From contig NZ_AMZN01000015.1 in the NCBI RefSeq assembly GCF_000331535.1, positions 1 through 64,000 on the forward strand: a stretch of 64,000 bases of DNA, read 5' to 3'. The position numbers were made by a program, and so were the translations under genes. Positions 1 to 8,983 of the stretch are shown piece by piece. The DNA is from Fulvivirga imtechensis AK7. Lineage in GTDB: Bacteria; Bacteroidota; Bacteroidia; Cytophagales; Cyclobacteriaceae. Within the stretch, counting starts at the first letter, position 1; every line of letters starts with the position of its first letter. Below the pieces are notes generated by a model. It did no database searches. It was not told the origin of the DNA and was given only the letters and a program-made list of their open reading frames with translations.

Positions 1-66
1 CTAACGTCACTTCGAGCGACTGATAAGGAGCGTGGCAGTCCCCTTTTCTAAAATCGTAAATCAGAA

Positions 67-525
67 TTATCCCGTAGCCTTAGGTATCGACTTTTCTTCT
101 TTAGGAGTGTTTTCTCTTGCTTTTTCTTTCTCATCAACTTTCAGGTCAAAGTCAATCTTTTTGGCGGCTCCGCCCATTTTACATTGGCCTTCGAATTTGG
201 CGCCAGCCTCCACCACGAGTTTGTTGGCAATAATATCTCCTGAAATAACACAGGTGGGCTTTAAGATAAGCATATCAGTTACCTCAACCGAGCCCTTTAC
301 TTCGCCTTCAATTTCAGAGACCTGGGCGAGTATATTGCCTTCAATATAGGCAGATTGCCCCACAGCGATCTTTGACTTTGAACGTACGTTGCCAATGATC
401 CTACCCTCCACGCGCAGATTTCCATACGTATCAATGTTGCCGGTGAAAGTGCTTCCCTTACCGATAATGTTATTTGAATTAACAAAGTCTTGCGACACTT
501 TTTCTTCTTTGGGATTTTTAAACAT
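67..525 (-). CDS. Bactofilin (polymer-forming cytoskeletal protein)
   Basis: 152 aa. The centre (about residues 20-115) is a run of short beta-helix turns with regularly spaced Gly, Val and Ile (for example GKGSTFTGNIDTYGNLRVEG and later VEGRIIGNV), the bactofilin signature. The tails are charged and low in complexity, as usual for the family. Bactofilins polymerise without nucleotide into membrane-associated filaments that organise cell-wall or envelope proteins. The gene stands alone on the minus strand, with about 430 bp without a gene on its upstream side. Family call is firm; the cellular role here is inference. Confidence 0.93.
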   Translation of the reverse strand: MFKNPKEEKVSQDFVNSNNIIGKGSTFTGNIDTYGNLRVEGRIIGNVRSKSKIAVGQSAYIEGNILAQVSEIEGEVKGSVEVTDMLILKPTCVISGDIIANKLVVEAGAKFEGQCKMGGAAKKIDFDLKVDEKEKARENTPKEEKSIPKATG

Positions 526-955
526 TGAAATTTCAAACTTTTGATGTACACCTATATAAAGATAACTAAATACTAGCAGTCAACATAGCAATCTTCTATC
601 AACTGCTTATTTGGCGGATCAAATACCTGAGAAGGCTCTTTCGTGATTAAATAGATTTACTTAAAGGCACGTGTTACACTATCCGTTAAACGCGCGCCAG
701 CATAAGACGATGTTGATGTCATACCTTCTATTGGTACTTATCCCACATGACCCTGAAGGGGGCAAATACGAATAGTACCGGGTAAAGCCCGGTAATTAAT
801 AATCAAACGTCAAAAGTGTGCCATAGGAAAACCCCACTATGAAACACAACCAGATTTGGCACACACAGTAGTAACAGCCCGGAAGCGTCAACCAAACATA
901 GCAAGCCTCCTTTACCGGAACATCTATTTCACCACACGATGAAATTACCGCCCCT
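526..955. other. Intergenic, no gene recognised
   Basis: No convincing coding region was seen. The stretch holds a short GC-rich hairpin at 776-794 (TACCGGG, 5-nt loop, CCCGGTA) and a looser inverted repeat GTGTGCCA (816-823) / TGGCACAC (857-864). Either could end the antiporter transcript, which reads leftward from 956, but neither has a strong T tract on that strand. The upstream region of the bactofilin gene is also here. Confidence 0.5.
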
Positions 956-2206
956 CTAAATGGTCTCGTTTTTATTGAATTTCAAACAATACTTCATCAG
1001 TGGTGCCGAGGCTACTATGGTAGCCACCACCATTACCAGTATGGCCACAAACACTTGATCGGTGATCAGCCCGGCCTGCAGTGCTATGGCTCCCAGGATT
1101 ACCTCCAGCGTTCCGTGCGTATTCATTCCGAACCCAACGGCAAAGGATTCGTATTTGGAAAGGCCACCCATGCGTGCGCCCAATGTGGCCCCCAGCACTT
1201 TGAAGATAAACGCTATGATGAGTAGTACCAGTACCGTCTGAATGTTAAAGCTTTCAATGAAATTGATGCCCAGCCCGATGGAGACGAAGAACAACGGGGC
1301 AAAAATGTTATTGATAAACTGGTGAATGATCTCTTTTGCACGTTCAGACAGGTGCTTGGAATCGCCAAGGGCAACACCGAGTATGAAAGCTCCGAATATA
1401 CTGTGTATGCCGATGTATTCGGTGAAAGCTGCGGCCAGAAAACAGAGGGCCAGTGAGAGGGAGAGCAAACCACCGGGCCACGCCAGCCTCTTGTTGATCC
1501 ATGGTAGTGCGCGGTTGATGAGCCCTTTGCCAATAGTTAGCATCAAAATGGTAAAGCCAATCGATAGCCACAAAGTTTTTCCAAGACTCAGGCTTTCTGA
1601 TGCGTTACCCATCATGTTCAGTATCACCGTAAAGATGATCCATCCTAACAGGTCGATGATCATGGCGGAGGCAATGATGAGCATTCCCATCCGGGTTTTG
1701 AATACCTCCAGGTCCATAAGTACGCGTGCTACTACCGGTAGGGCCGTTATAGCCATTACAGTACCGATAAACATCGCAAAAACCAGCAACTGGCCCTCAT
1801 TGGCGTAGTGAAAGAGCTCCGGAAAAAACCACGTGACCACAAATCCTGCAGCAAAAGGAATGATCAGCGACATCATACTCACATACAGCGCTTGTTTACC
1901 CTGCTGGAAAACAATATGCAGGTCTACTTCCAATCCAGCTATAAACAATAGTAGCACCACAGCCACCTGGATAAAACCATCGAGTACTACTGCGGAGGCG
2001 CCGGTAGTTGGGAAAAGCATATCAAAAAGGTCGGGGGTGAAGGTGCCCAGTATGGTGGGTCCCAGGATAATACCCGCCAGTATCTCACCAACCACGGCCG
2101 GTTGGTTAAACTTGCGGGCTAATTCCGCCATTATCCGCGCAAAGCTGAGCATGACGGCCAACTGGATCAATAAGTTGATAACTTCTGTATGGTTGAGTTT
2201 ATCCAT
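956..2206 (-). CDS. Cation:proton antiporter, CPA2/KefB-type membrane domain
   Basis: 416 aa with about 12 hydrophobic segments and the family signature near the N-terminus (FNQPAVVGEILAGIILGP, residues about 33-50), typical of Na+/H+ or K+/H+ exchangers of the CPA2 family. It lacks the C-terminal TrkA-N/RCK regulatory domain of KefB/KefC, so it is the transport domain only. It overlaps the 3' end of the upstream universal-stress gene by 8 nt, indicating co-translation. That pairing suggests a role in ion or pH homeostasis under stress. The transported ion cannot be read from the sequence. Confidence 0.9.
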   Translation of the reverse strand: MDKLNHTEVINLLIQLAVMLSFARIMAELARKFNQPAVVGEILAGIILGPTILGTFTPDLFDMLFPTTGASAVVLDGFIQVAVVLLLFIAGLEVDLHIVFQQGKQALYVSMMSLIIPFAAGFVVTWFFPELFHYANEGQLLVFAMFIGTVMAITALPVVARVLMDLEVFKTRMGMLIIASAMIIDLLGWIIFTVILNMMGNASESLSLGKTLWLSIGFTILMLTIGKGLINRALPWINKRLAWPGGLLSLSLALCFLAAAFTEYIGIHSIFGAFILGVALGDSKHLSERAKEIIHQFINNIFAPLFFVSIGLGINFIESFNIQTVLVLLIIAFIFKVLGATLGARMGGLSKYESFAVGFGMNTHGTLEVILGAIALQAGLITDQVFVAILVMVVATIVASAPLMKYCLKFNKNETI

Positions 2207-3047
2207 TGTTCTTCTTTGGGTGAATAATTAATATGTCGCACGGCAGATCTGCGAAAATGTATTCGAGATCGTGGGGAAAGATCCTGTCAAAAATGCCCAT
2301 CTTTCGATGTGGAGAGCCTACCACCAGCAGGTCGCTATCTACACGCGAGCAAAATTTAGACAGTTCGAATCCCGATTTTCCCGACATCACTTTTATATTA
2401 ATTTTCAATCCCTCCGTATCCATCGTTTTTAATATCTTTTCTACATTCGTGATCTCATCTGAGACCATATTCTTTCTGGCGTCAGACAGCTCCTCTTCCG
2501 TAAGCCCACTGCTGACCGACATGGCCAGGCCGTAGAGTTTTATTTCCCTGACAATGTGCAACTGACGTGCTTTTTGTAGTTTGCCGATGTAGACACCGGC
2601 TTCTATAGCATCAATAGCATACGGACTATCTTCTGCGTGGATCACTATACGCTCAAAAGGATTGCTTTCAGCAGAAGGCTCAGTGATCATCAACACACTA
2701 CAATCCGCTTTGCGCAGAATGTATCTTGCAATTGACCCGAGATAGTAGGTGAAAAAGTCCTCCTTTTTTAATGCCCCGGCTACCAGCAGGTCCACTTTTT
2801 CCTTTTTACACACTGAGAGGATCATCCTGGCAGGGTCTCCTGTTTCCCATACTACTCTTACACGATCATTTACCAGCTCTGCCTGTTCAAGCTGCTCAGT
2901 CATAAACTGATCATCTCTCTCAGTATGCGACCCCACGTGGATCAGCACCAGGTCGGCATCAAACAGATTCTGCGTTCTCCGGGCTTCTGCCAATAGTGTC
3001 TGAAGCCTGGGCGAAAAGGCTATTGCTATTGCTATTTTTTTAAACAT
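2199..3047 (-). CDS. Universal stress protein, tandem UspA-like domains
   Basis: 282 aa containing two UspA-fold halves: residues 1-140 starting KKIAIAIAFSPRL, and about 150-282 starting FERIVIHAEDSPYAIDAI and ending in LLVVGSPHRKMG...CDILIIHPKK. The ATP-binding GxxG(9x)G(S/T) motif of the ATP-binding subfamily is not clearly intact in either half (VVGSPHRKMGIFDRIF), so ATP binding is uncertain. The gene is first of a two-gene unit with the downstream antiporter (8-nt overlap). The protein may modulate transporter activity or act as a stress sensor (inference). Confidence 0.88.
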   Translation of the reverse strand: MFKKIAIAIAFSPRLQTLLAEARRTQNLFDADLVLIHVGSHTERDDQFMTEQLEQAELVNDRVRVVWETGDPARMILSVCKKEKVDLLVAGALKKEDFFTYYLGSIARYILRKADCSVLMITEPSAESNPFERIVIHAEDSPYAIDAIEAGVYIGKLQKARQLHIVREIKLYGLAMSVSSGLTEEELSDARKNMVSDEITNVEKILKTMDTEGLKINIKVMSGKSGFELSKFCSRVDSDLLVVGSPHRKMGIFDRIFPHDLEYIFADLPCDILIIHPKKNNG

Positions 3048-3211
3048 TTCAACTTGTGGTCAAAAAGTGCCTTTTAAAAATAGGGATTTTAAATGACTTG
3101 AAGAATTTCAAATCGTTTTGATGCCTAAATCATTGATCCATAGTGGTATATGAATAAATAATTCTGTCATTTAAAGGAAAGTTATGACAATTGCTCTATT
3201 TTTGGCCGCAC

Positions 3212-3550
3212 ATGGAGCAAAAACACAAGGACTTTTTTGACCAGGTATACCAGGTGGTAAGACTTATTCCAAAAGGCTGTGTCACTAGCTATGGCGCCAT
3301 TGCCAACTACCTGGGTGCGAAAGGTAGCTCAAGAATGGTAGGCTGGGCCATGAATGCCGCACATGATTTGGACGATGTACCTGCACACCGCGTAGTGAAC
3401 CGTGTGGGATTGCTAACGGGCAGGCACCATTTCACTCCCCCTGACCAGATGCAGCACCTGCTTGAGCAGGAAGGTATAAAGGTAGAAAATGACCGTGTAA
3501 AGAATTTTAAAGCCGTTTTTTGGGATCCAACCGTTGAACTGGAATTGTAA
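3212..3550 (+). CDS. Alkyltransferase-like DNA repair protein (MGMT-like, no active-site Cys)
   Basis: 112 aa matching the C-terminal DNA-binding domain of O6-alkylguanine-DNA alkyltransferase: IPKGCVTSYGAIA (helix-turn-helix region), arginine-finger region SRMVGWAM, and VPAHRVVNRVGLL where active enzymes have PCHRV. The acceptor Cys is Ala, which defines the alkyltransferase-like (ATL) group. ATLs bind alkylated guanine and hand it to nucleotide excision repair instead of repairing it. An in-frame TTG at 3191 lies 7 codons upstream, but the ATG at 3212 gives the usual N-terminus. A TATTTTTG -7-like element at 3197-3204 would leave almost no leader. Confidence 0.9.
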   Translation: MEQKHKDFFDQVYQVVRLIPKGCVTSYGAIANYLGAKGSSRMVGWAMNAAHDLDDVPAHRVVNRVGLLTGRHHFTPPDQMQHLLEQEGIKVENDRVKNFKAVFWDPTVELEL

Positions 3551-3565
3551 TGGAAAAAATTTATA

Positions 3566-3659
3566 TGAGAAATTTTTTCCCAAATATGGAATTACTATTG
3601 ACAAAATGTACGTTTAAACGTATATTATCTGAAAAATCGTAATTGGCACAGTCATTGAT
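3566..3659 (+). promoter_or_regulatory. Sigma-54 promoter and upstream activator dyad of sRNA copy 1
   Basis: The -24/-12 element is TTGGCAC-N5-TTGAT (3643-3659), with GG and G(A) ten bases apart as in RpoN promoters. Upstream are a 14-bp perfect palindrome around GTTTAAAC (3609-3622) and the imperfect dyad TGAGAAATTTTTTCCCAA (3566-3583). The dyad centre is 70.5 bp before the GG of -24, the same as in copies 4 and 5. Together they look like an enhancer-binding-protein site, an accessory site and the core promoter. Confidence 0.75.
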
Positions 3660-3671
3660 TTACGGTTTAAC

Positions 3672-3766
3672 AGGTTAGGTTGAAAATAAAGGCTGTAAAT
3701 TTTCGTTTTTAGTTGGTTTTAGACGTTACAGCTTTGGCCGCCCTCTGGTAAAGGGCGGCTTTTTTT
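3672..3766 (+). ncRNA. Sigma-54-driven small RNA, copy 1 of 5
   Basis: About 95 nt. The predicted 5' end is at AGGTTAGGTTGA, 13 nt after the -12 dinucleotide. Next come a 9-bp stem (AGGCTGTAA with TTACAGCTT, one G-U) enclosing a loop with the conserved TTTTTAGTTGGTTTTAG, and a Rho-independent terminator (GCCGCCCT, loop, AGGGCGGC, then seven T). Pairing, loop and terminator recur in four other copies in this window, while flanks differ, which supports a functional RNA. There is no ORF. Function unknown; no Rfam family recalled. Confidence 0.8.
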
Positions 3767-3866
3767 GTGGAGAATGGAAAAGTCTGCCGGTGCAAACCTT
3801 CACCTCAATGGAAATTAATAGGTCTGTTAGCTGCTGCGGACTAGTTAATTATTCGGGCTTTCTACT

Positions 3867-4014
3867 TAGTGTTTGTAAGAAAACTCTAAGTGGTTTTAAG
3901 AAAACGTTCCCGCCAAAGGGCGGGACGAAGTCCCAAAAAGCGGAGCGTACTAAGGTACGAGAGTATTTTTGGGACAAGCGTAACGCAGACATTGACGTTT
4001 TCTTAGAGACACTA
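3867..4014 (+). mobile_element. MITE-like element, copy 1
   Basis: A 148-bp non-coding element whose ends are imperfect inverted repeats: TAGTGTTTGTAAGAAAAC at the left and the complement of TAGTGTCTCTAAGAAAAC at the right (16 of 18 match). The interior holds a GC-rich hairpin (CCCGCC...GGCGGG) and stretches shared with three other copies at 29.5, 30.1 and 59.5 kb. No transposase is present, so it would move in trans. Open frames through it are incidental. Confidence 0.75.
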
Positions 4015-4059
4015 CTTAAATTACAAAATTCATGATTCTCCGATGCCATTTCCATGCTA

Positions 4060-4764
4060 TCAGATCAATGTCCTTTCCAACCTCTCCTTCCATTTCTCCC
4101 ACCCAGGCATTATCTCAGATTGCAGATGGTAGAACTGTCGGCTGTGGTTTTGATGGATTAAATGGCATAGCTCGTGGATGACAACATATTCAATGCACTT
4201 TGATGGTGCTTTTATAATTTCAGGGTTTAGAATGATATTACCATTGGGAGTACAGCTTCCCCATCTTTTTGCCATTCTCTTTATAATCAGCGGAGGTTCC
4301 GACAACTGGTACTTATCAAACTTTTTCAGGGAATCTCTGATGGATTCGGAAAATCGCCTCCTGGCATGCTGATAATACCAGTCGGCCAACTGCCGCCTAA
4401 CCATATCGTTATTTTCTGGTTGCGGAACAAAAACCTGCAGTTCACCTCCCCGTAACTTGACATCTTTGTCCACAGATTGCCGCACTTTAAGCAGGTACTT
4501 TCTTCCCAGATACAGATGAGACTCACCCGATACATACTCCCGCTCTGGTGTGCGTGGCAAAAACTGCTCAAAATACAGTTGCTGTTTAACAATCCAACTG
4601 CCTCTTTTGAGTACCTTTTGTTTTATGTCTTCAAGGTCTGCAGAGGGCGGTGCTATAACCTGCACGGACTGATCTGGGTGCACCTCTATAGCGAGTGTCT
4701 TTCTTGCTGACCTGCTGACAGAAAACTCCAGCAGCGTATTTCCATAAGAAATTTGTTCCTGCAT
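4060..4764 (-). CDS. YgjP-type (DUF45/M48-like) metal-dependent hydrolase in a type I RM operon
   Basis: 234 aa. The zinc motif HELCH is at residues 197-201, followed by NHSRQFY as in the YgjP/SprT-like DUF45 family, with the RWGSC motif before it (AKRWGSC). The start at 4764 overlaps the hsdR stop by one base (TGATG), the usual sign of coupling. An in-frame ATG at 4794 would add ten residues inside hsdR. Members are repeatedly found next to type I restriction genes, but their substrate there is unknown. It is the last gene of the defence operon. Confidence 0.85.
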   Translation of the reverse strand: MQEQISYGNTLLEFSVSRSARKTLAIEVHPDQSVQVIAPPSADLEDIKQKVLKRGSWIVKQQLYFEQFLPRTPEREYVSGESHLYLGRKYLLKVRQSVDKDVKLRGGELQVFVPQPENNDMVRRQLADWYYQHARRRFSESIRDSLKKFDKYQLSEPPLIIKRMAKRWGSCTPNGNIILNPEIIKAPSKCIEYVVIHELCHLIHQNHSRQFYHLQSEIMPGWEKWKERLERTLI

Positions 4765-7700
4765 CAATAGTTGTTTTTTGCCACTTTCAAACATTTGGCC
4801 AGAATATCATCTATCTCTTCAAAGGTAATTTCAATACCTAGAGTTTTACGATGCTCTATCAGGTAATCCTCTATCTCGTTTTCCATTTTGTTCTGAATAT
4901 CCAGATTCCGCTTCCAGTCTCTTATAGTTAGCTTCTCTACAATCGAAGCTATCTGGAGCCCCGCTTGTGCCAGTTGATCTCCAATCTTTGCTGTCTGCTC
5001 CTTACCATGCGAAACCGTTAATACTTCAGATAACGCTCCAAAGAACGCCCGGGCTTCAGATTTATCCATCAAGATATCGGGTATACCTTCCTGATAGCCT
5101 GCGGCAAGGTCAGACCTGGTATGAAGTATTCTTTCCAGGTATTCCTTTTCATCTATACGACCCTCCTGAAAAGCCTGAATAGTCTCTTCGATCAGTTCTG
5201 AAAACTTTTTGTAAAAGGCTTCATCCTTCTCCATGTTTTCAGTAATTACCTTTTTCAACTGGTGAGCAATCATATCAGCTTTGGATGCCGGTGTTTTGCC
5301 ATACGACTCCAGGGCTTCATTCACCATATTTTTATTGAAGATGTTGAACTGGCCGGTGAGGTTTTCTACATAATCAGCCTGCACATAGGTATCGAGAAGC
5401 TTCTTTACCCGTGGCTCATATTCTTTGTAGCTAACAACCTCGGCATATCGGTTTTGCACCGATATTTTCATTCTCTGAAAGAACTTTAACTCTTTTTTGA
5501 AATTGAAAATTTCGTCATCACTGTACTCTTTGTAGAAGTCATCAGATGAAAGAGCAACCTGTAGTATCCGGGCATAAGCAGAAAGCCGCTGGTAAAATGT
5601 ATCTCTGATGTCTTTAGGGCTCAAATGCCGCTCTAATGCCTCCAGATCTTTGCGCGGCACACCTTTGAACAAATCCCAAAGGTCTGCGAGGCGCAGCGGC
5701 ACATTTCTGATCTCCTTTTTTATGTCCAGTACAGCACCTTTCAAATCTTCTTCTTCAAAGCCTTCAAAGGCACTGTACTGCGTCAGGGCCTCGTCCAGTT
5801 TGCCAAGTATTCCCACATAGTCGATAATATAACCATGCTCTTTACCTTCGAAAAGCCGGTTGACGCGGGCAATCGCCTGAAGCAAATTATGCTCTACCAA
5901 TGGCTTTGCCAGGTACAGCACTGTGTTTCGAGGAGCATCAAAACCGGTAAGTAGCTTGCTCACCACAATGATCATCTCCACGTCATTGGAGGAGTCTTTA
6001 AAACGATCTATAGTGTCGTTTTCATATTCTTCCTGGCCGTGATACCGCTCCATCAGGCTATTCCAGTAGTTTTTCGCTTCACTGGAAGCTTCCGACCATA
6101 CATCCTCATAGTCTTTACGGCTATCTGGTGGGGTGAATACCACCCTGGTATTGATCTTTAGCTGAGGATCATGCTGATTTTCAAAATACTTCTGATATCG
6201 AATGGCCGTATCAATTTTCGGAACAGCGAGCTGGGCTTTAAACCCTGTGTCCTGCCAGTTTTGGCAATAATGTTTTGAAATATCAAAGGCCACTTCTTCC
6301 ACTACCTGCTCCGACTCGTATATTCTGGATATGGATGCGAATTTTTTCTTCAAATCCTTTTGTGCCTCCTCTGAAAGTGGCGCTGATAACCTTTCGAAGC
6401 CTTTATCGATCTGCTCTTTGTTTACACTGAGTTTGGCCGACCTGCCTTCATACAGCAGGGGAAGAACGGCTTCATCTTCCACGGCCTGATCGATGGTGTA
6501 CTTGTGGATAAAGCCGCCAAATTTTTTGGCCGTACTCTTTTCAGACTTTAGTAAAGGAGTTCCCGTAAAACCGATATAAGCTGCGTTGGGTAGCATCGAC
6601 TTCATTTTTGCATGAGCAGAACCATACTGCCCGCGATGGCTTTCATCTACCAGTACAAAGATGTTTTTGGAGACATCTTTAAAATCGGTTCTTTTTAGGG
6701 CTGTCTGGAATTTATCAACAACCGCGGTGATGTATTCATTGCCTTTGTCTTTAAGCAACTCTATGAGATCGTTGCCCGACTTAGCTTTGTGGACTGTTTT
6801 ACCACAATTTGAAAACGTTTTATAAATCTGCTTATCCAGACTTATCCTGTCGGTGACCACAATCACTCTGGGATCTTTGATGGAGGACTCCAGCGCTATG
6901 GATTTTGATAGCATCACCATGGTAAGCGACTTGCCGCTTCCCTGCGTGTGCCAGATCACACCACCTTTTCTTACGCCATCAGCATCTGTTTGCTTCACCC
7001 TTTGCAGCGCCTCTTTCACTGCAAAATACTGCTGATACCGGGCTACTTTCTTATCCGGGCCATCAAATACTATGAATTTATAGACCAGCTCCATCAGCCG
7101 GTGAGGCTCGCAGAGTGCTACAATGGACTGGTCTTGTTGGGTGCCCATTCTATTTTCCGCTTCAGTACCAAAAGCCTTGGACTTCAGTAATTTTTCCGTT
7201 TGTTTAAGGTTTTCTTCCTTCCATACCGCCCAAAATTTCAGTGGTGTACCAGTTGCTGCATATTTGACCATATTTGGATGTACCGCCAGCAGTAGCTGCG
7301 CATAATGATACAACCGCGGAGCGCCCATTTCCTTCTTCTGATTTCTGATATGCTGCGAAATGGCCTCTTCCAAAGACTCATTCTTATCCCGCCTTTTATT
7401 CTCAAACACAACAAAGGGTATTCCATTAACAAAAAGTACAATGTCCGGCCGCCTTTGGGATTTAACGCCTTCTACCACAAACTCCTCTGTAACGTGATAG
7501 GTATTATTCTCCAGGTTTTCCCAATCGATGTACTTTAAAGTAAAGTCTTTCCTGTCTCCCTGGATGGTTTCTCCAAAGCTCTTGCCGAGGGTTAGCAGAT
7601 CATAGATCTTTTCATTGGTTCTGACAATGCCTTCATCAAGCACATTTTTGAGTGCATTGATGGCTGATTGTATATTACTTTGAGAGAATTTGTACGACTT

Positions 7701-7886
7701 GTTTTTGTATTCGAAGGCATTGATATGATGCAACTGTTTCTCTAAAATGGCTTCCAGCACTACATTGGAGAGAATTTGTTCTCTTTCTTCTTCACTTTGC
7801 TTTGGTGAGATGTACTGCCAGCCTAGCTTTTTCAGTAAGCGAAGAGCAGGCTTCTGGGAGTCAGTCCATTCGGTATAGTTAGTCAT
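4764..7886 (-). CDS. hsdR: Type I restriction enzyme, R (HsdR) subunit
   Basis: 1040 aa. The N-terminal nuclease domain carries the PD-(D/E)XK pattern (RRPDIVLFVNGIPFVVFENK, residues about 143-163). The SF2 translocase follows: Walker A TQGSGKSLTM near residue 318, a DESHR Walker B near 413, GFTGTPLL motif III, and a late helicase motif (LLQAIARVNR). The C-terminal helical part would bind the M2S core. HsdR cuts unmodified DNA after ATP-driven translocation. It overlaps RhuM-Fic by 8 nt upstream and the metallohydrolase by one base downstream. No disruption was seen. Confidence 0.96.
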   Translation of the reverse strand: MTNYTEWTDSQKPALRLLKKLGWQYISPKQSEEEREQILSNVVLEAILEKQLHHINAFEYKNKSYKFSQSNIQSAINALKNVLDEGIVRTNEKIYDLLTLGKSFGETIQGDRKDFTLKYIDWENLENNTYHVTEEFVVEGVKSQRRPDIVLFVNGIPFVVFENKRRDKNESLEEAISQHIRNQKKEMGAPRLYHYAQLLLAVHPNMVKYAATGTPLKFWAVWKEENLKQTEKLLKSKAFGTEAENRMGTQQDQSIVALCEPHRLMELVYKFIVFDGPDKKVARYQQYFAVKEALQRVKQTDADGVRKGGVIWHTQGSGKSLTMVMLSKSIALESSIKDPRVIVVTDRISLDKQIYKTFSNCGKTVHKAKSGNDLIELLKDKGNEYITAVVDKFQTALKRTDFKDVSKNIFVLVDESHRGQYGSAHAKMKSMLPNAAYIGFTGTPLLKSEKSTAKKFGGFIHKYTIDQAVEDEAVLPLLYEGRSAKLSVNKEQIDKGFERLSAPLSEEAQKDLKKKFASISRIYESEQVVEEVAFDISKHYCQNWQDTGFKAQLAVPKIDTAIRYQKYFENQHDPQLKINTRVVFTPPDSRKDYEDVWSEASSEAKNYWNSLMERYHGQEEYENDTIDRFKDSSNDVEMIIVVSKLLTGFDAPRNTVLYLAKPLVEHNLLQAIARVNRLFEGKEHGYIIDYVGILGKLDEALTQYSAFEGFEEEDLKGAVLDIKKEIRNVPLRLADLWDLFKGVPRKDLEALERHLSPKDIRDTFYQRLSAYARILQVALSSDDFYKEYSDDEIFNFKKELKFFQRMKISVQNRYAEVVSYKEYEPRVKKLLDTYVQADYVENLTGQFNIFNKNMVNEALESYGKTPASKADMIAHQLKKVITENMEKDEAFYKKFSELIEETIQAFQEGRIDEKEYLERILHTRSDLAAGYQEGIPDILMDKSEARAFFGALSEVLTVSHGKEQTAKIGDQLAQAGLQIASIVEKLTIRDWKRNLDIQNKMENEIEDYLIEHRKTLGIEITFEEIDDILAKCLKVAKNNY

Positions 7887-8880
7887 GTTTCTTTTCGGTT
7901 AAAAGGTTAACCACCACCTTGATCATCATGTCTTTGTCATCAGGGTTGCTTTCGGCTATGAGCAAGGTCAGTGCTACCAATGCATTATCAGGAATGCGTT
8001 TTTGCCTGTTTTCCTTAAACAGTATGCCATTACGCTCCAAAAACCACACAAACAGGAAGGCCGCTATACGCTTATTACCATCTGTAAACGAATGATTTTT
8101 AGTAACAAAATACAGTAAGTGAGCTGCTTTTTCCTCCACTGAAGGATACAGATCGTGACCATCGAAGGTCTGGTATATATTTTCCAGTGACCCTTTGAAC
8201 GAATCATCTTTTTCTTTACCAAATAATCCCTGAAAGTTCGTTTGTTTTCCTAATGTTTCAATAGCTCTTTTGGCTTCATCATAGCCTATTTGATAGACTT
8301 CCGTTGTAGAGCTTCCGGGTAGTTTTAACCGCTGATGGTCGTAGTCATCTAATATGTCGAGCGCCAGGGCATAGTCCGCAATTACCCGGATCAAACCTTC
8401 TGCTTCACCTCCCTCTAACTGGTAATTCGTTATTACCTGATCCTGCAGTTGCACCACCTTCTTTAACTCCTCCAACTGCTCCACCTTCTCCTTTAACCTC
8501 TTTTCATTAATGGCAAATCCTTTAACCAGATACTCTTTTAATACCTTATTGGCCCATATTCTAAACTGGGTACCTCTTTTTGATTTAACTCTGTATCCAA
8601 CTGATATTACTACATCAAGGTTATAATGAACGGTATCTCTTGATACAGTTCTATCTCCTTCTGTTTGAACTGTTGCATATTTTGCAACAGTTGCATCTCT
8701 ATCTAATTCCTCTTCTTTAAATACTGCGCTAATATGTCGTGATACAACTGACTTATCTCTATCAAACAAATCAGCTATTTGATTAAGTGTAAGCCAAACG
8801 GTTTCCTCCTCCAGTTTAACTTCTAATTTGGCCACACCATCAGGTGACTCGTATATAATTATTTGGTCTTCTGTATTCAT
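7879..8880 (-). CDS. RhuM-like DNA-binding and Fic/Doc fusion protein
   Basis: 333 aa from the ATG at 8880; a TTG at 8895 would start inside a repeat. Residues about 1-130 match the RhuM (virulence) family, with a helix-turn-helix-like stretch TLNQIADLFDRDKSVVSRHI. The C-terminal third is a Fic/Doc fold with HSFTDGNKR near residue 263, the Doc-type variant (K in place of G) that phosphorylates or otherwise nucleotidylates targets. The pairing is common next to type I RM genes. It may regulate or guard the system (inference). It overlaps hsdR by 8 nt. Confidence 0.88.
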   Translation of the reverse strand: MNTEDQIIIYESPDGVAKLEVKLEEETVWLTLNQIADLFDRDKSVVSRHISAVFKEEELDRDATVAKYATVQTEGDRTVSRDTVHYNLDVVISVGYRVKSKRGTQFRIWANKVLKEYLVKGFAINEKRLKEKVEQLEELKKVVQLQDQVITNYQLEGGEAEGLIRVIADYALALDILDDYDHQRLKLPGSSTTEVYQIGYDEAKRAIETLGKQTNFQGLFGKEKDDSFKGSLENIYQTFDGHDLYPSVEEKAAHLLYFVTKNHSFTDGNKRIAAFLFVWFLERNGILFKENRQKRIPDNALVALTLLIAESNPDDKDMMIKVVVNLLTEKKHD

Positions 8881-8883
8881 TTT

Positions 8884-8981
8884 CGTCTTTAACAAGATTT
8901 AATTGATTTAGGGATAGACAGGATAATCTTAGTTGTCATCCTGTCTATCCAATAATCTTTTCAAATCCTGTGCTGACAATT
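8884..8981. repeat. 90-bp island repeat, copy 1
   Basis: Starts GTCTTTAACAAGATTTAATT and ends ATCCTGTGCTGACAAT; the centre is a dyad (GGATAGACAGGAT ... ATCCTGTCTATCC). It fills the space between the GxxExxY gene and the RhuM-Fic start. A partial extra 3' end (8985-9013) follows and forms the last codons of the GxxExxY gene. Related copies lie at 9395-9490 and 9494-9652. Confidence 0.85.
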
Positions 8982-8983
8982 GT

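Noticed and set aside
851-872. A TTGGCAC sequence resembling the -24 element of the sRNA promoters
   Set aside because: The bases where a -12 TTGC should stand read GTAGT, and there is no sRNA sequence or terminator after it.
1326-1808. 160-codon frame on the plus strand
   Set aside because: Antisense shadow of the antiporter gene. The same reasoning removes other long opposite-strand frames such as 33737-34360 and 16463-16858.
3790-4035. 81-codon open frame
   Set aside because: It runs through the MITE and has no family-like composition; other MITE copies do not keep the frame.
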